From Clostridiaceae bacterium (lineage in GTDB: Bacteria; Bacillota; Clostridia; DSM-8532), in assembly GCA_012520615.1 (NCBI GenBank), contig JAAYNX010000023.1, positions 1-49,189 on the forward strand: a stretch of DNA of 49,189 bases, given 5' to 3'. The position numbers were made by a program, and so were the translations under genes. The notes under the pieces are model-generated. The model was given only the letters and a program-made list of their open reading frames with translations, was not told the DNA's origin and did not search any database. Position 1 is the stretch's first letter. Every line of letters starts with the position of its first letter. Shown here in pieces: positions 7,712-16,889 of the stretch.

Positions 7712-8671
7712 TTACTTGTTTACCACGTTTACTGGTGTGCCATTCAGATACTGTCTAAGGTTATCAACGGCTACATCCATTAAGCGTTGCCTGCTTTCTT
7801 TTGACGCCCAGCTTATGTGCGGTGTAATGTAACAGTTCTTTGCCTTAAGAAGTGGATTATCTCCCTTTATAGGCTCAGTTGAAACTACATCCAAGCCTGC
7901 TGCGTATACTTTGCCGCTGTTAAGAGCATCTGCAAGGTCTTGTTCCACAATCAACGGGCCGCGGCTGTTGTTCAGAATAATAACGCCGTCCTTCATCTTG
8001 GCTATAGAGTCCTTATTAATAATGCCTTCTGTTTCAGGGAACAAAGGACAGTGTAATGATATAACATCAGATGTACTCAACAGAGTATCTAAGTCTACAT
8101 ATTCAGCAATTTCTTTTCCGCTATCGTTAGGATAATTGTCATACGCAATAACTTTCATACCAAGAGCTTTTGCAATCCTTCCAGTAGCTTGTCCGATTCT
8201 TCCGAACCCAATTATACCCATGGTCTTTTGGTCAAGCTCAATTAGCGGATAATCCCAGAAACACCAATCCGGGTTGCTTTCCCATCGCCCTTCACGTACA
8301 GCATTACTGTGATGGCCAATGTTATGACATATTTCCAAAAGAAGCGCTATTGCAAACTGGCCCACCGCTGCCGTACCGTAAGACGGAACATTTGTTACGG
8401 GTATTCCTTTTTCCTTTGCGGCAACATAATCTACCACATTGTAACCTGTGGCCAGCACTCCGATATATTTCACAGTTGGGCACGCATCTAATGTTGCACG
8501 GCTAATTGGAGTTTTGTTTGTAAAAATAATCTCCGCATCACCGATACGTTCTACTATTTTATCAGCAGGGGTTCGATCATGCACTGTCAATTCGCCGAGA
8601 GCCGCTAATGGTTCCCAGCTTAAATCCCCCGGATTTTCTGTATAACCATCTAATACCACAATTTTTGCCAT
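7712..8671 (-). CDS. D-2-hydroxyacid dehydrogenase (NAD-dependent)
   Basis: This 319-residue enzyme of the D-isomer specific 2-hydroxyacid dehydrogenase family should reduce a 2-keto acid or oxidise a D-2-hydroxy acid such as glycerate or hydroxypyruvate. The nucleotide-binding Rossmann motif GFGRIGQATGRIAKALG, the catalytic Arg in NNSRGPLI and the catalytic His in TPHISWAS are all present. I chose the ATG at 8671 because AGGAGG lies at ideal distance; the upstream Met would overlap the ribosome binding site. It follows the TIM-barrel gene by 17 bases and is likely its operon partner. The exact substrate is not determined; glycerate dehydrogenase-like members are the closest by feel. Confidence 0.9.
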   Translation of the reverse strand: MAKIVVLDGYTENPGDLSWEPLAALGELTVHDRTPADKIVERIGDAEIIFTNKTPISRATLDACPTVKYIGVLATGYNVVDYVAAKEKGIPVTNVPSYGTAAVGQFAIALLLEICHNIGHHSNAVREGRWESNPDWCFWDYPLIELDQKTMGIIGFGRIGQATGRIAKALGMKVIAYDNYPNDSGKEIAEYVDLDTLLSTSDVISLHCPLFPETEGIINKDSIAKMKDGVIILNNSRGPLIVEQDLADALNSGKVYAAGLDVVSTEPIKGDNPLLKAKNCYITPHISWASKESRQRLMDVAVDNLRQYLNGTPVNVVNK

Positions 8672-8688
8672 AATTAATTCCTCCTTTT

Positions 8689-9585
8689 CTAATCCTCTAA
8701 TAATGCCCATGCACGGTTGATAACACGCTTTGTATTGGCCAGAATAATATCCTCGTCCTCATCGCCCCAAGGCTTTACCTCAAAAGATAACACATAGGGG
8801 TCATGCGGATTAAAGAAGCCCTCTTCTTTTAATACCCGGAAAAAGTCAACCAGCTCCGCAACATCATTAGCGCTATTTGGATATCCAAACCTTGGGTGCA
8901 TGTCACCATAAGCTTCAGCACCTTTTTTAACCACTGCATTTCCAATATGGAAATGGGTGATATATGGGCGTAATGTACGCACTACAAATTGGCTGGTCTC
9001 ATATGTTGTCGGGAAATGGCTAAGATCTACCAATAAACCAAAGTTATTGTGTGTTGTACGCATATCAGCAGCAAACTTTGCAGCATAAGGAGCAGGGCCG
9101 ATTAGAGTAGCCTTGTCCATATCGTAGTCGAATACTTCAATCTCAACCATCATTCCTTTTGTCGCAGCATAGTCACATACCGCCCGAGTTGTCTTTAGCA
9201 ACTGATTATATGCCTCATCTTTTGTCTCAGGGCTCCATTTACCTGCCAGATAAGCAATGCCTTTAGCACCAAGATATTCGGCCTCATCAACAGCCTCAAT
9301 CAATGTCTTTTCTGCCTTTTTACGTCCTTCTTCATCGATATCGTTAGGATTAAGCTTAGGTCCCAACAATCGTGGCTGCGCACCATAGCACACCTTAAGA
9401 TGGGACTGTTCTAATAGCTTCTTAGCCTTTTTACGTGTTTCATCATCGTTAAATTGAGTGATTTCCAAAGCATCAAAGAAATCATCGCTGGCAAAAGCTT
9501 TGATTGATTCTAGTACATCCCTGCGAGGGTGACTCATCCATTGAATAGTTCCAATTTGGAAATATTTGTGAATACTATCTCGCAT
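8689..9585 (-). CDS. Xylose isomerase-like TIM-barrel protein
   Basis: This protein of 298 residues belongs to the sugar phosphate isomerase/epimerase (AP endonuclease 2-like TIM barrel) group. Candidate metal ligands follow the family pattern: a Glu in VEIEVFDYD, Asp/His in LVDLSHFPTTYE, His in ITHFHIGN and a late Glu in LSFEVKP. It probably isomerises or epimerises a sugar, sugar acid or hydroxy-keto compound feeding the dehydrogenase encoded directly downstream. The start at 9585 follows AAGGAGG; the longer frame begins inside that site. The gene is divergent from a GntR regulator, which likely controls it. Confidence 0.85.
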   Translation of the reverse strand: MRDSIHKYFQIGTIQWMSHPRRDVLESIKAFASDDFFDALEITQFNDDETRKKAKKLLEQSHLKVCYGAQPRLLGPKLNPNDIDEEGRKKAEKTLIEAVDEAEYLGAKGIAYLAGKWSPETKDEAYNQLLKTTRAVCDYAATKGMMVEIEVFDYDMDKATLIGPAPYAAKFAADMRTTHNNFGLLVDLSHFPTTYETSQFVVRTLRPYITHFHIGNAVVKKGAEAYGDMHPRFGYPNSANDVAELVDFFRVLKEEGFFNPHDPYVLSFEVKPWGDEDEDIILANTKRVINRAWALLED

Positions 9586-9839
9586 AATCTCTGCCTCCTT
9601 CAAGCGTTTTATTTAAATCATCTCTTACCTTTTAAACAATTGCATCTTAGCTCTTCTGTTTTTAGATTAGTATTGCTTTTTTTATCTTCTTTAATGTTTT
9701 ATTTACTGTGCTCAAAAGAAGATTACTATACCAAGTAACGTTGTATTATATCTTGGATATTTTTTAATACATCATAGGTCAAGTATATAGTGATATAATC
9801 AAAATGTCAATATATCGATTTATATTTGAGCAAAAAATC

Positions 9840-9868
9840 TTGACAATATATCAAATATATTTTATTAT
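9840..9868 (+). promoter_or_regulatory. Promoter of gntR
   Basis: TTGACA at 9840-9845 and TATTAT at 9863-9868 are separated by 17 bases, a near-perfect vegetative promoter. The start codon is about 70 bases downstream. Confidence 0.82.
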
Positions 9869-9876
9869 GCTATATG

Positions 9877-9887
9877 TTGTAATACAA
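9877..9887. promoter_or_regulatory. Candidate GntR/FadR-type operator
   Basis: TTGTAATACAA is an odd-centred perfect palindrome and matches the TNGTNNNACNA pattern reported for FadR-subfamily GntR regulators. It lies at the predicted transcription start of the gntR gene itself, which suggests autoregulation and control of the divergent operon. Confidence 0.6.
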
Positions 9888-9940
9888 GTATGATAATGAT
9901 ATAATAATTAGCAGATTATTCTTTAGGAGAAGATGATGCC

Positions 9941-10615
9941 ATGAAGATTAAAATAAGCGATAAAATAGCCGAACAAATTAAGCAAGCAATAGCTTCAAAG
10001 GTTTGGCTACCGGAATCACAACTTCCATCTGAAAAACAGCTAGGAGAAATGTATGGCGCCAGCAGAGTATCTGTCCGTTCTGCCCTTCAAAAACTATCCG
10101 GAGAAGGGCTGGTTAAAACTGTAAGAGGAAAGGGCTCTTTTGTTTGTTCTTCTCCTGCCGAGAATAAGTCTACTGAAATACTCCCATTTTATATAAAGGA
10201 TAAGTCAGATCGCATTAATTTATTTGAATTTCGTATGATTTTTGAAGTTGAAAGTGCATATATTGCCGCTTTGCGAGCTGATACAGCAATTATTCAGGCT
10301 TTGAACGATTCTGCTGTAAAAATGCGTGACGCTGCAACCAATGAAGAGATCGCAAAATATGATGCAGAATTTCACAGGTTAATTGCTGAAGCAACACGTA
10401 ATCCTATCATAATTAGGATATTTGAACTTATGAAAGATGCTTATAACCAAATGTTTTGCCAGAATGTTTCTTTATTAGGTGCAGCAGGTGCAAATGCCCA
10501 TATGAAAATTATAACCGCAATAGAAATGCGTAATGGAGAATTAGCTAAAAAATATATGGCAGAACATTTAACCAATACAATGGAGCAAACCTCATCCCAA
10601 GGGGCATACAAGTAA
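9941..10615 (+). CDS. GntR family regulator, FadR subfamily
   Basis: This 224-residue regulator has an N-terminal winged helix-turn-helix (about residues 5-70, with LPSEKQLGEMYGASRVSVRS) and a C-terminal all-helical FCD effector domain (about 85-215). The FCD metal/ligand residues are suggested by DAEFHRLIAEAT and by the late His in MAEHL. FadR-subfamily proteins usually sense carboxylic or sugar acids and repress neighbouring catabolic genes. The divergent isomerase-dehydrogenase pair is the obvious target, and the palindrome at 9877 a likely site. The citrate synthase gene starts 109 bases downstream and might also be affected. Confidence 0.9.
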   Translation: MKIKISDKIAEQIKQAIASKVWLPESQLPSEKQLGEMYGASRVSVRSALQKLSGEGLVKTVRGKGSFVCSSPAENKSTEILPFYIKDKSDRINLFEFRMIFEVESAYIAALRADTAIIQALNDSAVKMRDAATNEEIAKYDAEFHRLIAEATRNPIIIRIFELMKDAYNQMFCQNVSLLGAAGANAHMKIITAIEMRNGELAKKYMAEHLTNTMEQTSSQGAYK

Positions 10616-10632
10616 TTAGTCCGGCATAATTG

Positions 10633-10642
10633 TGGTATACTA
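10633..10642 (+). promoter_or_regulatory. Extended -10 element with operator-like palindrome upstream of citrate synthase
   Basis: TGGTATACTA contains an extended -10 (TGG plus TATACT at 10636-10641) and is itself a near-palindrome of the TNGT-ACNA type with a two-base centre. No good -35 box is seen. It lies between gntR and the citrate synthase gene. Confidence 0.4.
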
Positions 10643-10724
10643 TCATTTGATTTAAAAGGGGCCATATTGTAGGAAAATAATGTATAATGGTATAAACCAC
10701 AAAATGCAGGAGGTATATATCCAT

Positions 10725-12083
10725 ATGAATTTAAATAGTGCTAATACTGATTGGTTGGTTCCTTTAGCTGATAAGGCAGTAAAATGCAGTTCTATAAATC
10801 CTGAGCTGTATAAAAAATATGATGTTAAGAGGGGCCTGCGGGATATCAGCGGCAAAGGCGTTCTTGCAGGGCTTACTGAGATCGGCGAAATACACGCCTA
10901 TAATATTGATGAAGGTGATTTAGTTCCTTGCCCCGGCAAGCTCTATTATAGAGGCTATGATATAGAAGATATTGTCAAAGGTTTTTTAAGTGAAAACAGG
11001 TTTGGATTCGAAGAAATCTGTTACTTGTTGCTTTTCGGAGAATTGCCCGATAGTAAAACGTTAAAAGAATTTACGGCGAATCTTAGTGAGTACAGACGGC
11101 TTCCGGTAGATTTTAACCGTGACCTAATTATGAAAGCACCAGCAAAGGACATGATGAATGTTCTTTCCAGGTCTGTATTAGCATTATATAGCTTTGATGA
11201 CAACCCTGATGATAACTCATTACAAAATGTTTTACGTCAGTGCCTCCAAATGATTGCATATTTTCCGTTACTTGCGGTCTACGGCTATCAAGCATATAGC
11301 CATTATCACGGTAAGAAAAGCCTTTATATTCACAGCCCTCTTCCTGAATTAAGCACAGCAGAGAATATCCTCCATATGTTAAGGCCTGATAGCCAGTTTT
11401 CTGAACTTGAAGCAGTGCTCTTGGATCTGGCACTGGTATTGCACGCAGAACATGGGGGAGGTAATAACTCCAGTTTCACAACTCATGTTATGACCTCCAC
11501 CGGTACCGATACCTATTCGGTAATGGCAGCAGCTTTAGGCGCCTTAAAAGGTCCAAAACATGGAGGTGCAAATGTTAAGGTTGTTCAAATGATCGATGAA
11601 ATAAAGAAGGAAATAAAAGATTGGTCAGACGATGAGGAAATTGAAGCCTATCTCCAGAAGCTTTTAAATAAAGAAGCCTTTGATCGCTCGGGTCTTATTT
11701 ATGGTATGGGGCATGCTGTTTATTCGATTTCAGACCCTAGAGCCGAAATCTTTAAGGGACATGTAGGACAACTTGCTCAACATAAAGGTATGGGTGAAGA
11801 ATTTAAACTTTACTCAAAAATTGAGGAGCTGGCTCCTGCAGTAATAAGTAAGTGTAGGAAGATATACAAGGGTGTAAGCGCTAATATTGACTTTTACTCA
11901 GGATTTGTTTATCGTATGTTAGAAATTCCCGTTGAGATGTTTACCCCGGTCTTTGCAATTTCAAGAACCGCAGGTTGGAGTGCTCACCGCCTTGAAGAAT
12001 TAATCAATAACGGCAAGATTATTAGGCCGGCATACAAGAGCATAGCTCCACGCAGAGCATATGTTTCTATGGATCATAGATAG
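10725..12083 (+). CDS. gltA: Citrate synthase (Si-type)
   Basis: This enzyme condenses acetyl-CoA and oxaloacetate to citrate. The 452-residue frame shows the citrate synthase signatures: YYRGYDIEDI near the N-terminus, LHAEHGGGNNSSF, the GPKHGGANVK block, the catalytic His in GMGHAVYSISDPRA, and the catalytic Asp in NIDFYSGFVY. These identify a Si-face enzyme rather than the unrelated clostridial Re-citrate synthase. The extended N-terminal portion (about 50 residues before the core) is common in clostridial homologs. ATG 10725 is chosen because CAGGAGGT precedes it; an upstream in-frame start lacks a ribosome binding site. No aconitase or isocitrate dehydrogenase gene is adjacent. Confidence 0.93.
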   Translation: MNLNSANTDWLVPLADKAVKCSSINPELYKKYDVKRGLRDISGKGVLAGLTEIGEIHAYNIDEGDLVPCPGKLYYRGYDIEDIVKGFLSENRFGFEEICYLLLFGELPDSKTLKEFTANLSEYRRLPVDFNRDLIMKAPAKDMMNVLSRSVLALYSFDDNPDDNSLQNVLRQCLQMIAYFPLLAVYGYQAYSHYHGKKSLYIHSPLPELSTAENILHMLRPDSQFSELEAVLLDLALVLHAEHGGGNNSSFTTHVMTSTGTDTYSVMAAALGALKGPKHGGANVKVVQMIDEIKKEIKDWSDDEEIEAYLQKLLNKEAFDRSGLIYGMGHAVYSISDPRAEIFKGHVGQLAQHKGMGEEFKLYSKIEELAPAVISKCRKIYKGVSANIDFYSGFVYRMLEIPVEMFTPVFAISRTAGWSAHRLEELINNGKIIRPAYKSIAPRRAYVSMDHR

Positions 12084-12123
12084 GACGGCCTAGTGCCGCG
12101 GTGCTTTTTTAATCATGTATGGT

Positions 12124-13062
12124 TTACGGTGTCACCGTGAAGTAATGAGTGTCCGGCGTGTATTCTCTGGGAAGGAATCCAGCTATAAACCATGGGAAAT
12201 GGCGGTTCATTTCATTCATTACATTTACGAGTGTGTTGATATACGGCATATATATCTGCTTTAATACCATTTCGTCATCAATATGGTAATACCAGTTGAG
12301 ATTAAACTCATTGCGGCTTATTATTGTCAACCCTGAAAAGTGGTAAAAAGTCAAAGGGTGTTCGTCAACAAATATCTTGCCTTCTTTTACTGTGACGGTG
12401 TAATTCTGAATATTCCACAGTGCAGTGTTGGCGCCTTTGCTTCTAACCACATGAACACCCCGGAATTCTTCAGGCCAGCTTTCAACATACCTTTGATCCC
12501 CAAAAACCTTTCTTATTTTATCTTCATTTATAGGACAATATAAAATGCATTGTGTCCTCCATTTGCTAACGGCGTCCATTGCATTTACATCGTTTTTACA
12601 CCCGACAAAGCCGGTATTAAAAACACCTGATGACCCATAGTATTTAAGAAAATCTCTCGCATTCCTATGGTGAGTTAAAAATAATGAAGCGGAAGGGTTT
12701 TCAAGAAATATATTGTCCGGGCTTGAGAAAAAGAAGAGATCCGCATCAAGGTGGGCAAAATATCGGCAATCCGGGTATTTCTCCATTACATAATGTAAAA
12801 ATACCGGCTTTAATGTCCAGCAGAAGGCCTGAAAAGGTCTTTCATTCTTTGCTCTTATGAGCATATCACTTTCAACCTCTTTAAGCATTATGGGAACTAT
12901 TTCTTCAATATTTATTTTGTTTAAAATATGCCACACTATATCATTCACACAAAGGGTATATAGTTTAAAATCGCTATAATTCGCCCTTAGAGAAGAAATC
13001 ATTGCAAGATATTTAAATAAATGATCCTGAGAAACCACTGTTGTAAAATGATACTTATTCAT
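12124..13062 (-). CDS. Glycosyltransferase with DxD motif
   Basis: This 312-residue protein looks like a GT-A fold nucleotide-sugar glycosyltransferase, probably related to family GT8. It has an N-terminal sugar-nucleotide region ([23 protein letters not shown]), the metal-binding DxD motif in AHLDADLFFF near residue 107, and an acceptor/catalytic region VFNTGFVGC. It lacks membrane segments. It is the last gene of a four-gene minus-strand operon and overlaps the upstream GT2 gene by eight bases, so it is translationally coupled. The donor sugar may be the CDP-sugar made by the first two genes, but that is inference. Confidence 0.75.
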   Translation of the reverse strand: MNKYHFTTVVSQDHLFKYLAMISSLRANYSDFKLYTLCVNDIVWHILNKINIEEIVPIMLKEVESDMLIRAKNERPFQAFCWTLKPVFLHYVMEKYPDCRYFAHLDADLFFFSSPDNIFLENPSASLFLTHHRNARDFLKYYGSSGVFNTGFVGCKNDVNAMDAVSKWRTQCILYCPINEDKIRKVFGDQRYVESWPEEFRGVHVVRSKGANTALWNIQNYTVTVKEGKIFVDEHPLTFYHFSGLTIISRNEFNLNWYYHIDDEMVLKQIYMPYINTLVNVMNEMNRHFPWFIAGFLPREYTPDTHYFTVTP

Positions 13063-14296
13063 AACTGCCTCCCTTTTCTTTTCGATTTGCCTTTAATAGC
13101 CTCTCAAAATCTATATCAAAGGCCTGCTTTAATAATGCCGATAATTCCTTGATAAAATAATTCACACCTTCTTTTTCTTCAATAATGAGTATTTTTTTTA
13201 TATAATAGTCCAGTTTATTGATAAAACTTAGAAACACGGGTTTTCCATTGTCCTCAAGTGGTGAAAAAAGTCTTTTTCTTATTACTTGCAAAACATCTAA
13301 GAAAATCTGTAATATATCATGATACTCATTATTAGGAATTAGCTGATATATATCTTTAACAATTCCATTAAGGCTGTCTCTATCAAGGCCTAGGTTATCA
13401 CTCATGCACACCAGGGGAACATCAATAAAATAAATATTGTTGTATTTATCACACATAAAATTAATATTTACTATAAGATCGTCAGACCGGTAGTTAGCCG
13501 GATGCTCTTGATGTAGGCTCAAAATATAATCGGCCATCACAAAGTTACAGCCCGATTTATAGAGCCTTACACCTAAGTCGTAGTCTTCATAGCCATAGCG
13601 CACTATATTGGTGTCAAACATGCCTACATCCATAACTTTTTGCTTTTCAACGGAAACATTGTTTGTTATAAAAAATCGCCAAGGCAAATAATAATCTGTA
13701 AAGTTTCTACCAAATTGTTTTACTATCTCCTTTAAATCATTAATAAAGCCAAAATCAAGATCGAAACTGTATTCCCATAGATCCTCATCTTTTATACTCT
13801 CTTCTTCTATCAGCGGATAGGCATCCCAATATAAAGACAAACGATGAAGGCCGAACTTTTCCCGGATTTTCTCAAAATTTGCAACCTGATCATATGTGAA
13901 GTTTTTATAATAATATGTAAATATTCTTCGCCAGAATAACCCGCAAACCACTTGATTAGGCTTTATATGCGCATCAATATGCTGTTTTAAATAATCCTTT
14001 GATGCAATCATATCGCTATCATGGAAAATCAAGATTTCGCCTTCTGCGCTTAATATTCCTTCGTTTCTTCCATATGCAATTCCCCTGTTTTTTTCAATCC
14101 GAATAATTTTCATGGGGTATTTAAGCTCGAAACACTTTAGCATCTCGATGGTGTTGTCGGTAGAGCCATTATCGATAACCACAACCTCTACATCATCACC
14201 ATCATAGCTTTGACAGTTTAACGCCGTCAGGTTTAAATAGAGCCGTTCCTTGGCATTGTAAGAAGGTATGATAATACTTGCTTTCACTTCATTCAA
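13055..14296 (-). CDS. Family 2 glycosyltransferase
   Basis: This 413-residue protein has a clear GT2 domain at residues 5-260: [34 protein letters not shown], the DxD-like LIFHDSDMI, and ED in [12 protein letters not shown] as the likely catalytic acid/base region. A longer C-terminal helical part follows with no recognised domain. It has no membrane helix. Its start overlaps the end of the rfbG gene by four bases and its end overlaps the next glycosyltransferase by eight, indicating a tight operon. It probably builds a surface or spore-associated glycan. Confidence 0.88.
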   Translation of the reverse strand: MNEVKASIIIPSYNAKERLYLNLTALNCQSYDGDDVEVVVIDNGSTDNTIEMLKCFELKYPMKIIRIEKNRGIAYGRNEGILSAEGEILIFHDSDMIASKDYLKQHIDAHIKPNQVVCGLFWRRIFTYYYKNFTYDQVANFEKIREKFGLHRLSLYWDAYPLIEEESIKDEDLWEYSFDLDFGFINDLKEIVKQFGRNFTDYYLPWRFFITNNVSVEKQKVMDVGMFDTNIVRYGYEDYDLGVRLYKSGCNFVMADYILSLHQEHPANYRSDDLIVNINFMCDKYNNIYFIDVPLVCMSDNLGLDRDSLNGIVKDIYQLIPNNEYHDILQIFLDVLQVIRKRLFSPLEDNGKPVFLSFINKLDYYIKKILIIEEKEGVNYFIKELSALLKQAFDIDFERLLKANRKEKGGSYE

Positions 14297-15267
14297 GCAT
14301 CCTTCCCAAAAAATCTTCTATACCACTCAATTGTCCTTATAAGTCCTTCATCTATTGTGAATGAAGGGTTCCATCCTAATATCTCCCTTGCCTTTTTTGC
14401 CGAAAGATACTGATGTACTATCTCATTACTTCCCTGATTTAGAATAGCAGGAGTCAAGTCTGTGTCCATTAGTGCAAGTATTTTATTAACAAGTTCCAAT
14501 ACTGTAAGTTGAATTTCATTGCTAAAGTTAAAAGCCTGGCCTTCAAGCCCAAGGTCAATCATTTTTTCTGCCAGAAGCATATAGGCTTTTACCGCATCCT
14601 CAACATAAAAATAGTCTCTTATAAATGTTCCGTCGCTTCTTATTACAGGCCTTTCCCCCCGCAAAACACTTTTTATTGTCTGAGGAATAATCCTGTTAAA
14701 ATTAAGGTCTCCTCCTCCGTAAAGATTCCCGCAGCGCGTTATGCATACAGGAAGGCCATATGTTTTATGATACGCTTGGGCTATCAAATCGGTGCAGCTT
14801 TTAGATACATCATAAGGGTGACTTCCTTTTAAGGGCATATCTTCATGGTAAGGAAGCTGTGTCTGATCCCCATAAGCTTTGTCGCTCGACGCAACTATAA
14901 TTCTTTTTATAAGAGGGCTTCGTCTGGCAGCCTCCAAAATATTATATGTACCCCTTATATTAGCTTCAAATGTTCCCAAAGGGTTTCTGTTAGATATCCC
15001 TACAATGGCCTGGGCAGCAATGTGGAACACTGTATCAATTTCATATTCTCCCATTATGCGCTCTAATAGGGGTTCGTCCTCGACTGCTCCCCAAACGACA
15101 TTTATTTTCTTATATTCTTCACCTGTATATAGATTTGATTTCGGCACCTTGTCTCTCACAAGTCCGGTTACGTTTGCCCCCTGATTCACCAATTCCTTTG
15201 CTATATAACTTCCTAAAAAGCCGGTGCAGCCTGTCAGAAAGACATTTTTACTATCCCAAAAGCTCAT
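14293..15267 (-). CDS. rfbG: CDP-glucose 4,6-dehydratase-like SDR enzyme
   Basis: This 325-residue enzyme of the extended short-chain dehydrogenase family probably converts CDP-D-glucose to CDP-4-dehydro-6-deoxy-D-glucose. It has the NAD-binding [10 protein letters not shown] near residue 15, IAAQAIVG, the catalytic SSDKAYG block and the active-site YDVSK, followed by [20 protein letters not shown], which is typical of RfbG. The N-terminal [13 protein letters not shown] matches RfbG, so I start it at ATG 15267, four bases after the rfbF stop. It sits directly behind its substrate supplier, the cytidylyltransferase. No CDP-sugar dehydrase (RfbH) gene is in the operon, so the final sugar is unclear. 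Confidence 0.87.
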   Translation of the reverse strand: MSFWDSKNVFLTGCTGFLGSYIAKELVNQGANVTGLVRDKVPKSNLYTGEEYKKINVVWGAVEDEPLLERIMGEYEIDTVFHIAAQAIVGISNRNPLGTFEANIRGTYNILEAARRSPLIKRIIVASSDKAYGDQTQLPYHEDMPLKGSHPYDVSKSCTDLIAQAYHKTYGLPVCITRCGNLYGGGDLNFNRIIPQTIKSVLRGERPVIRSDGTFIRDYFYVEDAVKAYMLLAEKMIDLGLEGQAFNFSNEIQLTVLELVNKILALMDTDLTPAILNQGSNEIVHQYLSAKKAREILGWNPSFTIDEGLIRTIEWYRRFFGKDA

Positions 15268-15271
15268 GCCT

Positions 15272-16036
15272 TTACCACGCCTTCCATAAATATTCATCAT
15301 TATTGCTTTGTTGATTAATTCTTAAAATATCGCTGTAAGTATCGCAGGCAGTCCAATAGCCTTCGTGGAGATAGACTGCCAATTGCCTGTCTAATGCAAG
15401 ATTTTTTAGAGGTTCCTGCTCCAAAACACTTGTGGTATCGTCCTTTATATAATCAAATATTTCAGGCTCAAAAACGAAGAAACCTCCGTTTATAATTCCG
15501 CCGAAGTTTTCCTTTTCGCTAAAAGACGTTGCTATGCCTTCTTCAACGGTTAGAATGCCATATTGAGTCTTCTTTTTTACTCCGGTTACCGTGGCAATCT
15601 TCCCCATTTTTTTATGATATGTAAGAAGCTTGTTAATATCTACATTGGAAAGTCCATCACCGTATGTAACCATAAAAGTCTCGTTTCCAATATATTCTTT
15701 TGCCCTTTTTATACGGCTTCCTGTCATGGTTTCCATTCCCGTGTCCAGAAATGTTACCCTCCAATCCTCCTTTTCCTCTAGCAGCTCCAAACTGTTTTCT
15801 ATGGTATCAAGCCTGAAATTGTGCTGTTTCCATCCATAATCCATAAAATATTCTTTTATTTTTTCTCCCTTATAGCCTAGAAGGAGAATGAAATCATTAA
15901 AGCCAAAGTGCTTATAGTTTTTCATAATATGCCAGAGCATCGGTTTTCCGCACACCAAAGCCATAGGCTTGGGCATGTCCTCAGTAAGTTCATACATCCT
16001 GAGCCCCTTGCCCCCGCAAAGTATAACGACTTTCAT
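15272..16036 (-). CDS. rfbF: Glucose-1-phosphate cytidylyltransferase
   Basis: This enzyme of 254 residues makes CDP-glucose from CTP and glucose-1-phosphate. It is a Rossmann-like nucleotidyltransferase with the N-terminal signature [10 protein letters not shown] followed by the Lys of MPKPM, the metal-binding Asp in [10 protein letters not shown], and [12 protein letters not shown]. The closing region [11 protein letters not shown] is typical of RfbF. ATG 16036 follows GGGAGG; the longer frame starts 24 bases upstream within the ribosome binding site region. It is the first gene of the rfbF-rfbG-GT2-GT operon and sets its entry into CDP-linked deoxysugar metabolism. Confidence 0.92.
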   Translation of the reverse strand: MKVVILCGGKGLRMYELTEDMPKPMALVCGKPMLWHIMKNYKHFGFNDFILLLGYKGEKIKEYFMDYGWKQHNFRLDTIENSLELLEEKEDWRVTFLDTGMETMTGSRIKRAKEYIGNETFMVTYGDGLSNVDINKLLTYHKKMGKIATVTGVKKKTQYGILTVEEGIATSFSEKENFGGIINGGFFVFEPEIFDYIKDDTTSVLEQEPLKNLALDRQLAVYLHEGYWTACDTYSDILRINQQSNNDEYLWKAW

Positions 16037-16122
16037 CCCTCTGCCTCCCTTGTTTTGCATAATGGTTGTACTTATATAGTATCTTATGTTGTACGCTGCT
16101 TATGGGTGAAACGGTTACCCCG

Positions 16123-16632
16123 TCACACTGAGCGTATAATCCCGCATGCCAGCCTTTTCCCCGCATCGCCGGCGGGCTGTGACCTATAATCATCAGGGTT
16201 CTGATGTATTATCACCGTTCGTCCAATCACTTGTGCAGGGACAAATCTATCTGTAAAAAAGGCTAAGAATGCATACCCTTCATTGCCGAAGAGTACCGGC
16301 ATATCACCTGCATGTGCCGGATGAGGCATATTTCTAGGGTTATAGTGGCCCATAGCTGCCTTGAAAGGATCTGAGGGGTCTCCCTTTTCACAGGTATTTC
16401 CTTCATGAATGTGAAATCCAAAGGGATTTATAGGTGGTGTGCTATTTGTTGGAAGAGCAGTCTTTGGAAGGTTATAGACCTCGGCTACTACCAAACTACC
16501 ATTGTGTGCAGGATAAAAGCTTACCTCCCCGGTAATTGAAGGTGCCAAGGGCCCTCCTGCAAGTGAAGCCTTCGCTGAAGGCTTCTTATTGAGTATTAAA
16601 TTGGAGAAAAAATTTATATTTTTTATTTTCAT
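16123..16632 (-). CDS. sodC: Cu/Zn superoxide dismutase family protein
   Basis: This 169-residue protein has the complete Cu/Zn SOD ligand set: the copper pair in FGFHIHEG, the bridging His in GHYNP, the zinc His residues in MPHPAHAGDMP with its Asp, and the last copper His in VIIHQNPDDY. The Cys pair that would form the intrasubunit disulfide (NTCEKGD and LACGII) and the active-site Arg region (AGKRLACG) are also present. It would dismutate superoxide. Unlike most bacterial SodC, no signal peptide or lipobox is visible; the N-terminus MKIKNINFFSNLILNKK is only weakly hydrophobic, so it may be cytoplasmic or associated with spores. It is a single gene. Confidence 0.85.
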   Translation of the reverse strand: MKIKNINFFSNLILNKKPSAKASLAGGPLAPSITGEVSFYPAHNGSLVVAEVYNLPKTALPTNSTPPINPFGFHIHEGNTCEKGDPSDPFKAAMGHYNPRNMPHPAHAGDMPVLFGNEGYAFLAFFTDRFVPAQVIGRTVIIHQNPDDYRSQPAGDAGKRLACGIIRSV

Positions 16633-16889
16633 GATTTGCTCTCTTCAGAATGATTCCGCTACATTATATGCTAGATAAAAAAAAGGGGGACTATGGCTAT
16701 TCCTTTCTAGTCATACAATTGTTTTATGTTTCTTTTAGAATCTAATTAAAAGCTATTTTTTTTCCCTATTTCATAGTAATATGTGGTTATAGGATTAAGC
16801 TTGATAAACTAGTAAACGCTGTTTTTTTGTTCGTATCAAGTGGGCTATTCCTTAGCTAATAAGTGCGTTAAATGCGAGGATTAATAAAT

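Larger units (their letters stand above)
9586..9940. promoter_or_regulatory. Divergent promoter region of TIM-barrel operon and gntR
   Basis: A very AT-rich region of about 355 bases between divergent genes. It contains the gntR promoter and the palindrome described separately. TTGTATTATA at 9741-9750 resembles a partial copy of that palindrome and could be a second weak operator on the isomerase side. No ORF is supported here. Confidence 0.5.

Noticed and set aside
10725-12083. Re-type citrate synthase
   Set aside because: The sequence carries the Si-type His and Asp motifs and no homocitrate-synthase-like TIM-barrel features.
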